Assembly: GCA_002110485.1 (NCBI GenBank)
Contig: MOWL01000009.1
Location: 57,652-121,651 of the forward strand
From: Emergomyces orientalis
Lineage: Eukaryota; Ascomycota; Eurotiomycetes; Onygenales; Ajellomycetaceae
Direction: 5' to 3'
DNA: 64,000 nt
Made by a program: the position numbers and the translations under genes. This document shows positions 1 to 9,830 of the stretch, piece after piece. Under the pieces are notes generated by a model, which worked only from the letters and a program-made list of their open reading frames with translations, was not told the DNA's origin and did no database searches. Numbering within the stretch: position 1 is the stretch's first letter; each line of letters opens with the position of its first letter.

Positions 1-2
1 AT

Positions 3-464
3 GGATCACGACGCTCACAGCTGGCTAGGGTCAGGGGAGATCCTACTACCCGTCGTGGAGATGCAACTGCCTGGTCCTATATACAACTACTTGATCAAAG
101 CCTCTTGGAATTCCATGAAGAGGGTCTTATATTCATGCAGGATGGTGCTCCTATCCATACAGCACGAGTTGTCCGCGATTGGTTACTAGAAAAGTTGATA
201 GAACAGCTTCCATGGCCTGCCTATTCTCCAGATTTGAACCCCATTGAACATGTATGGAAGAAGATGAAAGAATTGGTATATATTAGGCATTCAGAGCTTC
301 TAAATCTACCTCTCAATTCTAAAGCAACCAAAGATGCACTATTTGAGGCTATCAAGAAGTCATGGGAGGTGATATCAGAGAACTTATTTCAATCTCTAGT
401 TGACAGTATGCCACATAGGGTGGAAGTAGTGATTGCAGCAGAAGGTTGGCAAACAAAGTACTAG
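3..464 (+). CDS. Tc1/mariner transposase, C-terminal part (cut by window edge)
   Basis: DDE transposase that would cut and join transposon ends. The reading frame is open from base 3, so the gene begins before the window. Seen: QDGAPIHTA, which carries the second catalytic Asp, and about 35 residues later YSPDLNPIEHVW, which carries the third acidic residue, the usual DD34-35E/D arrangement of Tc1/mariner. The frame ends at a TAG at 462-464. An ATG at base 1 opens a different frame and is a shadow. No lesion is visible in the part present. A likely terminal inverted repeat lies about 150 bases downstream. Confidence 0.85.
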   Translation, partial: GSRRSQLARVRGDPTTRRGDATAWSYIQLLDQSLLEFHEEGLIFMQDGAPIHTARVVRDWLLEKLIEQLPWPAYSPDLNPIEHVWKKMKELVYIRHSELLNLPLNSKATKDALFEAIKKSWEVISENLFQSLVDSMPHRVEVVIAAEGWQTKY

Positions 465-616
465 ATGTTTATTATTTTCATTTCTAACTTTTATATGTAC
501 TAGTACTTGATATTCTCTATAATATGTATTAATTTTAATGTATATAGACCTCTGGTTGTTGAGATAATTAATAATCAATATCCTCTCACTACTTGGGTAG
601 GTGTAGATTTTGGTGG

Positions 617-645
617 GGGGTGCCGATACTTTTGCGGAGCGACTG
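617..645. repeat. Probable 3' terminal inverted repeat of the Tc1/mariner element
   Basis: Reading inward, the end begins CAGTCGCTCCGC and is followed outside by TA (646-647), the Tc1/mariner target duplication. The partner repeat would lie left of the window, so this is a one-sided assignment from the family's usual CAGT ends. Confidence 0.45.
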
Positions 646-647
646 TA

Positions 648-1999
648 CCACCCACCTTCGGGGTGCGGTGCAGTTTAAAGCGAAGCACAAAGCATGGTGA
701 ACCCGCCGGGGTATCGGTCATTCCCCATAACCAGTGTAGACGAATGGAACCTTGAAGAAGACTGTGCCAGCGCTGGCCCCAGTTCTTGCGCGACTCAGCA
801 TGGAACCGGCTAGGTGACCTCCTATCCTTGGGTGTCTAAAATAATAGACTCCGTGCTTGCTCATCATCCTGTTTCCTTCCCTTCTCATGCAACCTGGCTT
901 GTTGATCTATCTCCTGCTCTTCCTCCTGATTGCTACTCTACAGTTGATCTGTTCTCCCGCTCAAGATGATCACAAACAGAGGGCAGCCGTCAACTCACGA
1001 ACAAAGGCCGCGGCCGCGATCCCTTTTCCAGGTGGACCCCTCAGGCTGGCTCTCACGAACACGGACTCGTCCAACGAGCAAATTGAATGAGCATGAGGCT
1101 GCGGGTAGCGCTAAAAAGCGCAACGTCCCCCACCACCAAGCTAAGTTCGCGGACGGTATGGAGAAAATTGGAAATGCGAAGGCAACGCTCAGCCCTCTGC
1201 AATGCAGAATTACTCGCTAACCACGTACTGCCAGTTTTTGCCAGCTTTTGCCCCCAGTTCAGAACCACCGCTCTGACCGAAAAAGATAAGCCAAGAAGAG
1301 AATCGATTGCAGGATATGTCAAATCATCTCTAAATAAATGCCTGACAAACCTTCTCATCTTCTCTCTCTCCCCTACACTTATCTTTTCTTTCCTTCATCC
1401 AATCTCCTGATTCGATGAATATGACACTAATCTTCACTATTCCCGTTGTTTCCTCTTATTCAATCAATCCAAGTGACGATAGGTGGATGGATCATATTAC
1501 ACAGCCCAAAACCAAGATTACCGACTTATAGATATAAAATAAAACTAAACATAAATATCTTCCCCCTGCTCATTAGATCTCATTTGGGCGGCCGATGCTC
1601 AATGCCCAAGGACATGGGCACCGGCATACATACCAATGGCACATATCATAGAGTTCCATACGCTATTTTATCTGTTGCTGCTGGTGCTAGCTTCTCTAAA
1701 ACATGGCTAGAGAGGCATGCCAGTCTGCTCCACTCTGATTTGAATACACGCGATCGTCAAACCATGACTGGTTGTTGAGTGCTGGTGTTGACTTGGGTGT
1801 TTCTTGGAGTGAAAAACCAAAATTGAGGAGGAGTGGGGGTTCATGGGAAAATTGGGATATCAGAAGTAATTGGGGGTATGAGTGGAATTAAATAAAGCAG
1901 ATAAGCAGGTTCAACATATCAAATAATGCGATCCTCGGATATATGTATATCTGTACACACATCCATATCTCCTCCTTCCATCCTCCCCTATCAGCAGCT
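648..1999. other. Intergenic, no gene recognised
   Basis: Only short ORFs on both strands, none with a recognisable domain or plausible splice pattern. There are GC-rich (about 950-1250) and AT-rich (about 1480-1570) patches and no tRNA-like fold. Confidence 0.5.
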
Positions 2000-2007
2000 G
2001 CAAAATC

Positions 2008-2970
2008 CTAACTAAGCTTCAAAACCGCTGGCATAAACCCCCTAACCCCATTACTCAACCACACCCTCCCCACTGCACCCTCCCCCTCCCACTCCCGCAG
2101 CTCCTCCACCCTCACAACCTCCTCCACACATATCCCTGCCGCAAGCGCATAGCGTCTTGATGTCCCTGCATTCCCACCACTGGCCAGCGGCGGTGTTACC
2201 CAATAATAAGAGCCATCTAAGCCATCATCACCCGTCTCCTCAGGCATAGGTATTGACATAGTTGGAATTCGAGACTGTCGTCGCCGTCGACGGAAATATA
2301 CACTTGTGATGCTTCCCTCCATCACCTCGCCGGCGGTGTTATATATCAAAACCTCTGTCTTGTCATTTGGAGATGTAATGCCAGCGCGCATGCGGGAGGC
2401 CATGTAATGATCCCGCACAGTGGTTTTGTGGCGGGTGAAGAGGGATGGGTTGGTTGGTTGGCTGTCAATTCGTAAAGTCCACATTTCTATCATCTTTTCT
2501 TCAGCGGAGGATTCTAAATGCATCTTACTGTTTTGCCTCAAGAAGGAGGATAAACGGCTAGAGAAATCTGGCTTTTCACCCAGAAAAACCAAAATAGACG
2601 CTGAGAGTAGTGGGGTACATATCATGGGGACAGCTTCAACAGTGAGTACCCCAGCAGCATCAAGTAGAAGGCGCAGTCGCCAGGGATGCGATGGGTTGGA
2701 ACCGATATGTTCCTTGAATTTTTGAGTGAGTTGGGTAAGCACTGTTTCTCGGGGTTGTTGTTGGAGGAAGGCGGTTGCGGCGGGCCATTGGAAGTCTAGG
2801 GCGGCGGCGAGGAGGCGGTCAACATGGTAACTGAGGAGATAATAGGGTGAGTATTTGGGGGAGGGGTAAGAGTCTGGTATCTGGGGTGTTCTGGGGAGGT
2901 CCGGGTCGTAGCGGAGTGTTGAGATGATTTGAAAATCTGGGGAGTTTGGGGGTTGCTGTGATTGCTGCAT
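2008..2970 (-). CDS. ABZ2: Aminodeoxychorismate lyase (PLP class IV, ABZ2-type)
   Basis: Converts 4-amino-4-deoxychorismate to p-aminobenzoate and pyruvate, the PABA branch of folate synthesis. Single exon, 320 residues from the ATG at 2970; the longer frame to 2988 would start at TTG. Motifs of the PLP class IV fold: HKTTVRDHY near residue 182, whose Lys should hold PLP; EVLIYNTAGEVMEGSITSVYF, with the Glu of the cofactor-binding turn; and GGNAGTSRRYAL near the C-terminus. The fungal ABZ2-type N-terminal segment (STLRYDP, SYHVDRLLAAA) is present. Length fits the family and no lesion is seen. It stands alone between transposon relics. Confidence 0.85.
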   Translation of the reverse strand: MQQSQQPPNSPDFQIISTLRYDPDLPRTPQIPDSYPSPKYSPYYLLSYHVDRLLAAALDFQWPAATAFLQQQPRETVLTQLTQKFKEHIGSNPSHPWRLRLLLDAAGVLTVEAVPMICTPLLSASILVFLGEKPDFSSRLSSFLRQNSKMHLESSAEEKMIEMWTLRIDSQPTNPSLFTRHKTTVRDHYMASRMRAGITSPNDKTEVLIYNTAGEVMEGSITSVYFRRRRRQSRIPTMSIPMPEETGDDGLDGSYYWVTPPLASGGNAGTSRRYALAAGICVEEVVRVEELREWEGEGAVGRVWLSNGVRGFMPAVLKLS

Positions 2971-3274
2971 TGAGAGATTGCGAAGCAAAAAGGCGTGGAA
3001 GATGCAACAGAATGTACTTGAAAGGGGTTATTCTATTTCTTTATTTTCTTTTATATTATTCAGCTGCTTTCAAGTGATTACAGTAGTTCCCGAAATTGCC
3101 TCCCATGCCAAACACTTTTTAAAGCTGTTTTCAAACCCTAAAGAGCCAAAACACTAAAATAAATGCTAATCCATATATGGTTACAACTAAAAGCTGAATG
3201 GTATGGTACTGAACCTAAGTATGACCAGGGTTTGTTGTATTATGATTGTAACAAAAAAATACAGGGACTCCACG

Positions 3275-4281
3275 ATGCCCCGCCTACACCAAACGGCTCA
3301 AAATGTCATCAGCGCCAATTGGCGCCGAATCTTCCATCCTGGAAGCGTGAATTTATTCGTGATATGATTCTAAGTGAATCACTGACTACATCTCAGATGG
3401 CCTATGCTGCTGAGTGCAGTGAACGTTCAATCACCAATGCAACTCTTCGCTAGTACCAGAGCACCCAGAAACCCTGCTGGCCGGCGATCAGGTATCACGT
3501 CACTAATTCTACAAGCTCTCTGTGAGCATCTGTTTGAAAAGCCTGGTCTATATCTAGACGAGATGGTGGTCTTTGTATGGGATGAATTTGAAGTACTTGC
3601 AACAAAATCGAGTATCAGCAGAGCTCTTTCCTCTGAAGGTTGGTTCAAAAACACAATCCAGCAGAGAGCGAGAGAATGTAATGCAGATTTACGAGATTCC
3701 TACTTTCATAGTATTGCAGACTTCTGTTCATATCACCTTGTTTTTGTTGATGAGTCTGGCTGTGATAAACGGATAGGATTTAGACGGATGGGTTGGTCTC
3801 CATTGGGTGTGGCACCAGTCCAGGTGTCTCGATTTCACCGTGACCAGCGGTATCAAATACTGCCTGCATATGCCCAGGATGACATCGTTCTTTCCAGAGT
3901 TCTCCGGGGCTCAACTGACGCCTGCGTCTTTGAGGATTTTATTGAGCAGCTTCTCCAACATTGCGGGAAATGGCCTGAGCCGAAGTCTGTCATAGTTATG
4001 GACAATGCTTCTTTCCGTCACTCTGAGCGGATTGAGCAGATGTGCTCTGATGCAGGATTCAAATTGGTGTATCTGCCACCCTACTCACCTGACTTGAATC
4101 CGATCAAGGAGTTCTTTGCTGAGTTGAAAGCCTTTATTAAGTGGAATTGGCATTTCTACAAGGAAAACCCTGATCAAGGTTTTGATGCCTTTCTTGAATG
4201 GTGCGTCGATGTTGTGGGCGGGAAAGAGAAAAGTGCAAAGGTCATTTCCGGCGCGCAGGCCTTACAATTGAAGAGACATAA
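3275..4281 (+). pseudogene. Tc1/mariner (IS630-like) transposase, frameshifted
   Basis: Once a complete transposase. The N-terminal helix-turn-helix (WKREFIRDMILSESLTTSQMA) is in frame 1 and the catalytic domain in frame 2. VDESGCDKRIGFRR and VIVMDNASFRH carry the first two catalytic Asp residues. The third acidic residue, expected as Glu in NPIEEFF, is Lys (NPIKEFF). Three single-base shifts are visible: just after the ATG at 3275, at about 3445, and near 4237, after which the family ending KGHFRRAGLTIEET and TAA at 4279-4281 return in another frame. Without the last shift the frame runs into a nonsense tail to 4354. Dead copy. Confidence 0.85.
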
Positions 4282-4332
4282 CTCGGGACTTGCAACAGTG
4301 TGTGTGTGTATTTGTTTAACGCCGGAAGATCG

Positions 4333-4350
4333 TCGGCCCGAAAGGGCCGA
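4333..4350. repeat. GC hairpin next to Tc1 relic
   Basis: A 7-bp perfect stem closed by a GAAA loop, about 50 bases after the transposase stop. It may be the subterminal structure of the Tc1 element; no partner was found upstream. Confidence 0.35.
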
Positions 4351-4374
4351 GTGATCTGAGCCAAACCCAGTGGC

Positions 4375-4407
4375 TATCCCCTCGTCTGGCCGCGAGGCAC
4401 AATTAGC
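4375..4407. repeat. piggyBac left terminal inverted repeat
   Basis: 33 bases starting TATCCCCTCGTCTGG, exactly the reverse complement of 6607-6639. Confidence 0.85.
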
Positions 4408-5484
4408 AATACAAGTAGTGTAATAACTAGGCTGTTAGTTCATAAGTATCAACCAATAATTTCTCATATTAAAATCTATGTAATCTGATTTGTTGATACA
4501 TATTCACTATCTCGCGTTTTCTGCTCTATGTGTTGTGTTGCAATCTTGGAATCTTCTCATCTTCATATCCACTCTATCCACCGCGGCCCCCCTACCCACT
4601 CTGTCTACTGTGGCCACTCCAGGATAGAAATATGACTTCTACAGGTGATTTCCAATTCTTCAATGCTTCTTTTAATCAGATTGACTGATTTCTTTATTAG
4701 ACAGTACAAAAATAGGTGTAAAGTGAAAGTGATCCATCTTTTCACTTCTTGCAGACATTCCATCTCCAGAAAGTATTAGATTCAATTCCATGAAATCTCT
4801 TCATCATCCCCCAGCTGCCAATCTGCATAATATTGATCCATGGAATCTGTATGCTCTATTCTCTCTCTATATCTCAGAGTCAGATATTCAGAATATTGCC
4901 CGTTTCACCAATGCCTATGCAGAGATTCAGATAGCAAGGAATCCAGCCATCGATCCCCAGAATTGGCAGTCAACTACTCCTGCAGAAATCAAGGTATTTC
5001 TTGGGCAGATTATCTATATGGGAGTACATAGATCTCCAGCAATTGGAGATTATTGAAATAAGAATGATGCTCAGTGACCACTTCATCCATCAAGATTTCA
5101 TATGAAACAAAAGCGATTTGAGCAGCTCAAGAGATATATTCATATATTCAATTCTCACAGGCCGGAATCCTCCTTCATACAGAAGCTAGAGCCTTTATAC
5201 TCCAACTTCCATACAGCATGTCAGAAATACTACAACCCAGGTTCAAATCTCTTCATTGATGAGATGATGATTCAGTTCTTTGAACAGTCAAAATACACAG
5301 TTAAGATGCCTCAGAAACCAATCAAGCAGAGACATAAAGTCTTTGAACTGGGAGAACAGAGCTATCTTTGGATCTTTTCCATGTCTCATGATAATCTCCG
5401 CATAAGTACGATGTTCCAAACCCCAGGATTAACCAAGACTGGATCTCTTGTGGTGGAATTGATGGGATGGTTGCCAGTATCCTT

Positions 5485-5598
5485 GCAGAGCTCCAGTCTG
5501 CAGAGCTCCAATCCGCCGCTGAGCTCCAATCCGCCGCAGAGCCCCAAGCCGCAGAGCTTCAATCCACTGCATAGCTTCAATCCGCCGCAGCTGGAGTT
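5485..5598 (+). repeat. Coding minisatellite in piggyBac transposase
   Basis: Degenerate 18-27-base units encoding a Ser/Asn/Pro/Gln-rich stretch (SSLQSSNPP-like), placed between two catalytic Asp motifs. All units stay in frame. The unit is more GC-rich than the surrounding gene. Confidence 0.65.
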
Positions 5599-6147
5599 GA
5601 ATAACAGTAAAGAGGTTGCTGGCTACTCAATTTATATGGACAACTACTTCACCTCTGTTGCTCTATTCCATTATCTTCAAAAGCAAGGAATTCAAGTCTG
5701 TGAAATCACCTGTTCTGCCAATCTGTCACCTCTTCTACAAGAACTGAAGAACTCTGGACTATCCAGTCTTATTCTCTTCAATACTCTGTGTATAATACCT
5801 CAAAATGAAGTTCTCTGTCTTGGATGGAAAGACAATAACATAGTATTACTACTGTCTACAATTCGTCTGCCAGACAGCTTTATTGAATGTGTCTGGAAAT
5901 GTCCAGGATTGAACTCTACTAATGGACCTCAAATTCAGAGAATATTTGGAGACAATTGGCAAAAAGTAGTGGAAATCCCTATCATTATTAATGACTACAA
6001 TCATAATATGAATGGGATTGACCTAGCAAATCAGTATAGAGCTTCCTATGAGACTCATATGCCCACCAATCGCACTTGGTTGTCGATTCTATATTTGATT
6101 ATTGGCCATGCTATTATCAATGCTTTTATCCTCCATCGATTGGCTAC

Positions 6148-6212
6148 TACGGGCTCCGGCACTGGCTCTACTACTGGCTCTACTACGGGCTCCGGCACTG
6201 GCTCTGGCACTA
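6148..6212 (+). repeat. Coding Gly/Ser/Thr repeat in piggyBac transposase
   Basis: Repeats of 6-12 bases (GGCTCC, GGCACT, ACTACT) encode a GSGTGSTTGS-type linker ahead of the Cys-rich C-terminus. Confidence 0.65.
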
Positions 6213-6606
6213 CTACTCTATCCCATGTGCAGTTCCGCCAGCAACTCTATCATCAACTCTTTGAGTTCTCAAGTCCACTACCTTTCACTCGATCAAATCC
6301 AGATCTTAATCATCATCAAATTCCTCTGTCATTCACTCAGACTTGTGCCTGGTGTCAGTATAAAAGAAAGAGAACAGAACAGAATAAAGAAAGAGCTTCA
6401 AGATCAAGATCTGATTGTGCTGTATGTAATAATATCCCTCTCTGTCTGAAAAGCCGGTGTTGGCAGGAGTTTCATTCTATATTTAATTAGGGTTAGATCA
6501 AATAGATTACATAGATTACACAAAAACATGTCAATACAGCCGATCTCTCATATAATCCAGTAGTTTTGGTGTTTTTAATACACCAGTGTACACGCTAAAA
6601 AACAAC

Positions 6607-6639
6607 GCTAATTGTGCCTCGCGGCCAGACGAGGGGATA
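6607..6639. repeat. piggyBac right terminal inverted repeat
   Basis: Exact 33-base reverse complement of 4375-4407. Confidence 0.85.
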
Positions 6640-6653
6640 CATAGTATGCTCGG

Positions 6654-6698
6654 TGCGGGGCGCTAGTCCGTACTAGGAAGCCCACGGCTCCCACAATA
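6654..6698 (-). repeat. Reversed LTR fragment, arm of a 45-bp palindrome
   Basis: Exact reverse complement of 6719-6763, the start of the adjacent solo LTR plus three flanking bases, with a 20-base spacer. Weaker similarity to the LTR continues left to about 6640. It seems to be a second LTR copy in opposite orientation, cut off at the piggyBac end. Confidence 0.7.
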
Positions 6699-6721
6699 CT
6701 AACTAGCTAAGATATGGATAT

Positions 6722-6821
6722 TGTGGGAGCCGTGGGCTTCCTAGTACGGACTAGCGCCCCGCACACAGCATATATAGCCCCCAGTAGATAGTTGCCAATA
6801 CAACCACTCAGACGTCCAACA
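6722..6821 (+). repeat. Solo LTR (copy 1) with GATAT duplication
   Basis: A 100-bp TG...CA sequence flanked by GATAT at 6717-6721 and 6822-6826. A near-identical 98-bp copy with a different duplication lies at 29120-29217. A 5-bp target duplication and TG/CA ends are what an LTR retrotransposon leaves after LTR-LTR recombination. Confidence 0.85.
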
Positions 6822-6826
6822 GATAT

Positions 6827-7298
6827 GATGAGTGGGTCACGTGGTATGGCTAGCGTAGTATCACCCCAACACCCCCCCTGCCCACGCAGGCCATGCCCAC
6901 GCAGCATGAAAAATCGCCCAAATCATCCATATCTGCAATAAAAATTAATTCCAAAAACCGGCATCTAGTTTCTTCATCGGGACTAGGCCCATACATTCAA
7001 ATACATAAAACATGCAAAAAAAAACGCCCAAATCTGTCCTTCCTGTATTGGTATTACCCCTCAGTCATTTCAAATGCCGCAGGATCTCATTCTCATTATC
7101 GGTCCTGGTTATTCTCTCGCAGTATATCGCGGGTGGCTCTTTCCATTATAGGAGGCAAAAAATCAATCTCTCGCACGGTGGTATCGCGGGGTTCTCTCCC
7201 ACTAGGAGGCAAAAGAATTCTCTCATGAAATCTGACTTCCTGATCCCATGGCAATCTCCCCATTGTAGAGGTTTTAAAACACACTCTCTATAGCAGAA
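6827..7298. other. No gene recognised; possible remains of the gag element
   Basis: No ORF with a recognisable domain. The minus frame downstream of the gag relic stays partly open to about 7096 but matches no pol motif. Confidence 0.4.
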
Positions 7299-8411
7299 TC
7301 ATGCTTTCTCAGTGACGGTGTGTATAGGCTCCTTTTGGAACCTCTCAGGCATCTTATCCGGATATTTGACCCAGCAGTGGGATTCCTCATGGCCATTCTT
7401 CTTGCAGTGGTTGCATATATTGTTGTTCTCTTTAATGTGACTAACAGTATCCTTGATATTCTTGTCCTTTGCGTGCTTTGTGTGTTCTTTGGTGGCATCA
7501 TCCATTGGCAGGCGAAGCAATATATCCTTGCAGAGTCCAAGAATGTCATCTTCCATAGGTTTGGCATTATCATCCTTCGCAGCATGGTCCATACGATCTT
7601 TGATGAAGGAAGACCACCCTTTGGTGAGGCCGTTAAGGAGTTTATCGAAAAGAATGAAGTTGGGGGCATCATACCCAAGACGGATATACTCAACGCGGAT
7701 AGCGAGGAGGCGTTCAATGAAGGCATGGTTGGAGCCTCCAAAGTTGGCAGTTGCTGTCATAATATTGAATTATTTGGATAGGCGGGCTCTGCGAATCTCC
7801 ACCCGTTCTGAAAAGGATGCTTCCATGGTGTTCCATAGAGCAGAAGAGCATAGGGAATCTTGGGGTAATGTGACAAGAGATTTGGCCTCAGCCGAAACTG
7901 ATGACCATACAAAATTGTATAGCCAGTTATTACGTTCTTGATAGAAGCGTTTCATATCCTTGCTGGCAGTTTCCAAAGGTTTAAAAGCGGCATCAAGCAG
8001 ATCTTCAGTATGGGACTGTTTTGTGATGAGAAGAATCTCTTCTTTCCAAATTGGGTAATCAGATGCTGATTTGAGAAAAGCTGGTTTTTGAAGATATTTG
8101 ACGCGTTCGCGGAATTCTTGAAGGACTCTGCTCAGTACTGGGGTATCTCCTTGTTCTTGTAGGTAGCTAGCAAGATCAGGGCTTAGATCATTGTCATTGA
8201 CAGTAGCTGTAGGAGCTCTCATTCGCTGGAGTTCTGCATCCAACTAGGCAATACGCTGTCTCAAAGCAGCAGCTTCATCGTGATCTGCCATCTCGCGTTC
8301 TGAGGCGTTATTTCGTGGTCTTTGAGTGGTTATAGGGGTAGGAAAGGATCCGGGGGTTATGTGGTTCTCAGGGGTCTCGTCACGATTGGTTGATCTCGTA
8401 TTGACGGGCAT
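7299..8411 (-). pseudogene. Ty1/copia-type gag, two in-frame stops
   Basis: Nucleocapsid/gag protein of an LTR retrotransposon. From the ATG at 8411 a single frame runs to 7299, broken by TAG (8244-8246) and TAA (near 7770). The middle part resembles copia gag (YPIWKEEILLITKQ, LWNTMEASFSER). A CCHC zinc knuckle CNHCKKNGHEESHC is near the end, followed by a stop. No protease, integrase or reverse transcriptase follows, so only gag survives. The solo LTRs at 6722 and 29120 could belong to the same family, but that is not shown. Confidence 0.75.
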
Positions 8412-8603
8412 TTGGCATGAAGATATTTGAATGAAAAGAAGCAGTTCTATCACATCAAATAGAAGTGTGAGAACGCAGTTATTGCATGTTTTATATCGCT
8501 TTCGTAGAAGTGCAAGGGCTTCATAACCTCTAAGGGAGAATGTGCATGTGATTGTTTATTATGAGAGCTAAACTAACTAGCTAAGATATATGACATGCTG
8601 GGA

Positions 8604-8630
8604 CCTTGCGGCTGGATGAGGAGATACATA
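8604..8630. repeat. Degenerate single end resembling the piggyBac inverted repeat
   Basis: 27 bases matching the right piggyBac end and its next four outside bases with about 5 mismatches. No partner or transposase is nearby. Confidence 0.4.
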
Positions 8631-8718
8631 AAATAACATCTGCTTGAAAAATGTAAGAGTCTAAAAAACCAGCCTCTCTGGGTCTGTTCAATCTTTAGCC
8701 TCAACACCTCTTCACAAA

Positions 8719-9459
8719 TCAAATTCGCAACTGCGGCAACTCCTGTGGCTGAATCTCAATAAGGTTTCCATCCGGATCAGTCATAAAGACAAAGTCATTA
8801 AAACCAGGAACAGATTCTAGCAGCATACGCAATAACGACTCTGCCTCCTGCTTATTCTCATCCCACAGTTTTCTAAGCCCATACGACTTCGCAACAACCT
8901 CCAAGGCTTGATCAGTCACCCCACCACCAGCGCGCTTAAGGATCGGAAACTTAAACTCGTCCAATCGTTTCTGGAAACTGTTGATACAAGGAACAACGAT
9001 ACCAAAATGGGAGAACGTGTTGTCTATCGTAGTGGTCGCAGGGTGTTTATAGTTGTCGTAGTCGTAATGGAGCAGTTCCAGCAAGCCTTCCATGTTATTC
9101 TTATTCCGGTTCAGCTCTGAAGTGGTTTGGTAGGCGGTTCCGTTTTTGCCGCCATGGGAATGGGCGAGATAGGAGATGGACACTTTCTCTGTGGCTCGGA
9201 AGGTGAAGATGAGGCGCATACCGAATACTTTGGCATAGAAATCAAGGCTCGCGGTAATGTTGTTGACGTTCAGGCTGAAGTGGTTAAGGACATAGCCGGT
9301 TGTTGCATAATCGGCAGGGGCGTCGCTACCAGGGATGATGGTGGGGAAGGGTGGCGCGCTTCCGGAGGTAGTTGGAGGGAGTGATGGGGTGTGAGATTGT
9401 GCCGAAGGTAGCAGTTGAAGTAAAAGGAAGAGAGGGAAGAGAGGATTCTTGAGGATCAT
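8719..9459 (-). CDS. Secreted glyoxalase I / VOC-fold protein
   Basis: Related to lactoylglutathione lyase, which isomerises the methylglyoxal-glutathione hemithioacetal; the substrate here is unknown. The ATG at 9459 is preferred over the longer frame because it begins directly with a signal peptide (MILKNPLFPLFLLLQLLPSA). Seen: LNHFSLNVNNITASLDFYAKVFGM at the start of the first VOC half, LLELLHYDYDN with the Glu-x-His metal region, FSHFGIVVPCINSFQKRL starting the second half, and FVFMTDPDGNLIEIQP with the C-terminal metal Glu. Glyoxalase I is normally cytosolic, so a signal peptide is unusual. About 246 residues, single exon, no lesion seen. Confidence 0.8.
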   Translation of the reverse strand: MILKNPLFPLFLLLQLLPSAQSHTPSLPPTTSGSAPPFPTIIPGSDAPADYATTGYVLNHFSLNVNNITASLDFYAKVFGMRLIFTFRATEKVSISYLAHSHGGKNGTAYQTTSELNRNKNNMEGLLELLHYDYDNYKHPATTTIDNTFSHFGIVVPCINSFQKRLDEFKFPILKRAGGGVTDQALEVVAKSYGLRKLWDENKQEAESLLRMLLESVPGFNDFVFMTDPDGNLIEIQPQELPQLRI

Positions 9460-9741
9460 CTTTGGTGGTTGGGAACAGCGTCGGCTCACGCTGTGTATTA
9501 TGGTTGGGATACCTATTGCAATGCGCTGTAGGTCTGGATAGAGAATCCAATAGAATGGGAGTACAGTATGGCGCTGTGACGGGAAAAACACTTGTTTTCT
9601 TTGAAGGGTCGCATTCTGGCTATATATACCCTATAACCGGTCACAGCAACACATCGGAGGAGTGGACGTAATGTTATTGGAGTTCAGGATGAACCTCTTT
9701 TGGGAAACATTCTGCGAACGGAGAACGTCAGCGCAAGGATA

Positions 9742-9830
9742 TTGACAACTAAAAGAACCGACAACGATGAAGGGATCTCTGAAAACACAGCAAAAATAGC
9801 TTTTATTCCTCTGATGAAAATTACTAACTA
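9742..9830. repeat. Direct repeat, left copy (probable LTR relic)
   Basis: About 90 bases similar, with roughly 10 differences and small gaps, to 11844-11925 in the same orientation. The pair brackets the gypsy gag relic. Confidence 0.6.

Larger units (their letters stand above)
4632..6490 (+). pseudogene. piggyBac transposase with two TGA codons
   Basis: DDD transposase of the piggyBac family. A first exon MTST (4632-4644) can be joined across a 110-base GT-AG intron (4645-4754) in frame with the main exon. In-frame TGA codons at 5054-5056 and 5075-5077 fall where the family has Trp (GDYWNKND, AQWPLHP). Later motifs: NLFIDEMMIQF (first Asp), YSIYMDNYFTS (second Asp), NGIDLANQYRASYETH (third Asp region) and a C-terminal Cys-rich segment CAWCQYK...CAVCNNIPLC. 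Two low-complexity expansions interrupt the conserved domain at 5485-5598 and 6148-6212. Apart from the two TGA codons the frame is open. Confidence 0.8.
4375..6639 (+). mobile_element. piggyBac-type DNA transposon
   Basis: A 2,265-bp element bounded by perfect 33-bp inverted repeats (4375-4407 and 6607-6639), holding one piggyBac-family transposase gene. The TTAA duplication typical of piggyBac is not visible: the flanks read GTGGC and CATAG. The right end abuts a reversed LTR fragment. Confidence 0.8.

Noticed and set aside
3404..4354. Taking the 316-residue frame as an intact transposase
   Set aside because: The helix-turn-helix is in another frame, the family C-terminus (KGHFRRAGLTIEET) is in a third position after a one-base shift, and the third catalytic Glu is Lys.
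7320..7941. Plus-strand ORFs of 153 and 162 residues
   Set aside because: They lie opposite the copia gag relic, whose zinc knuckle and gag core identify the minus strand as coding.
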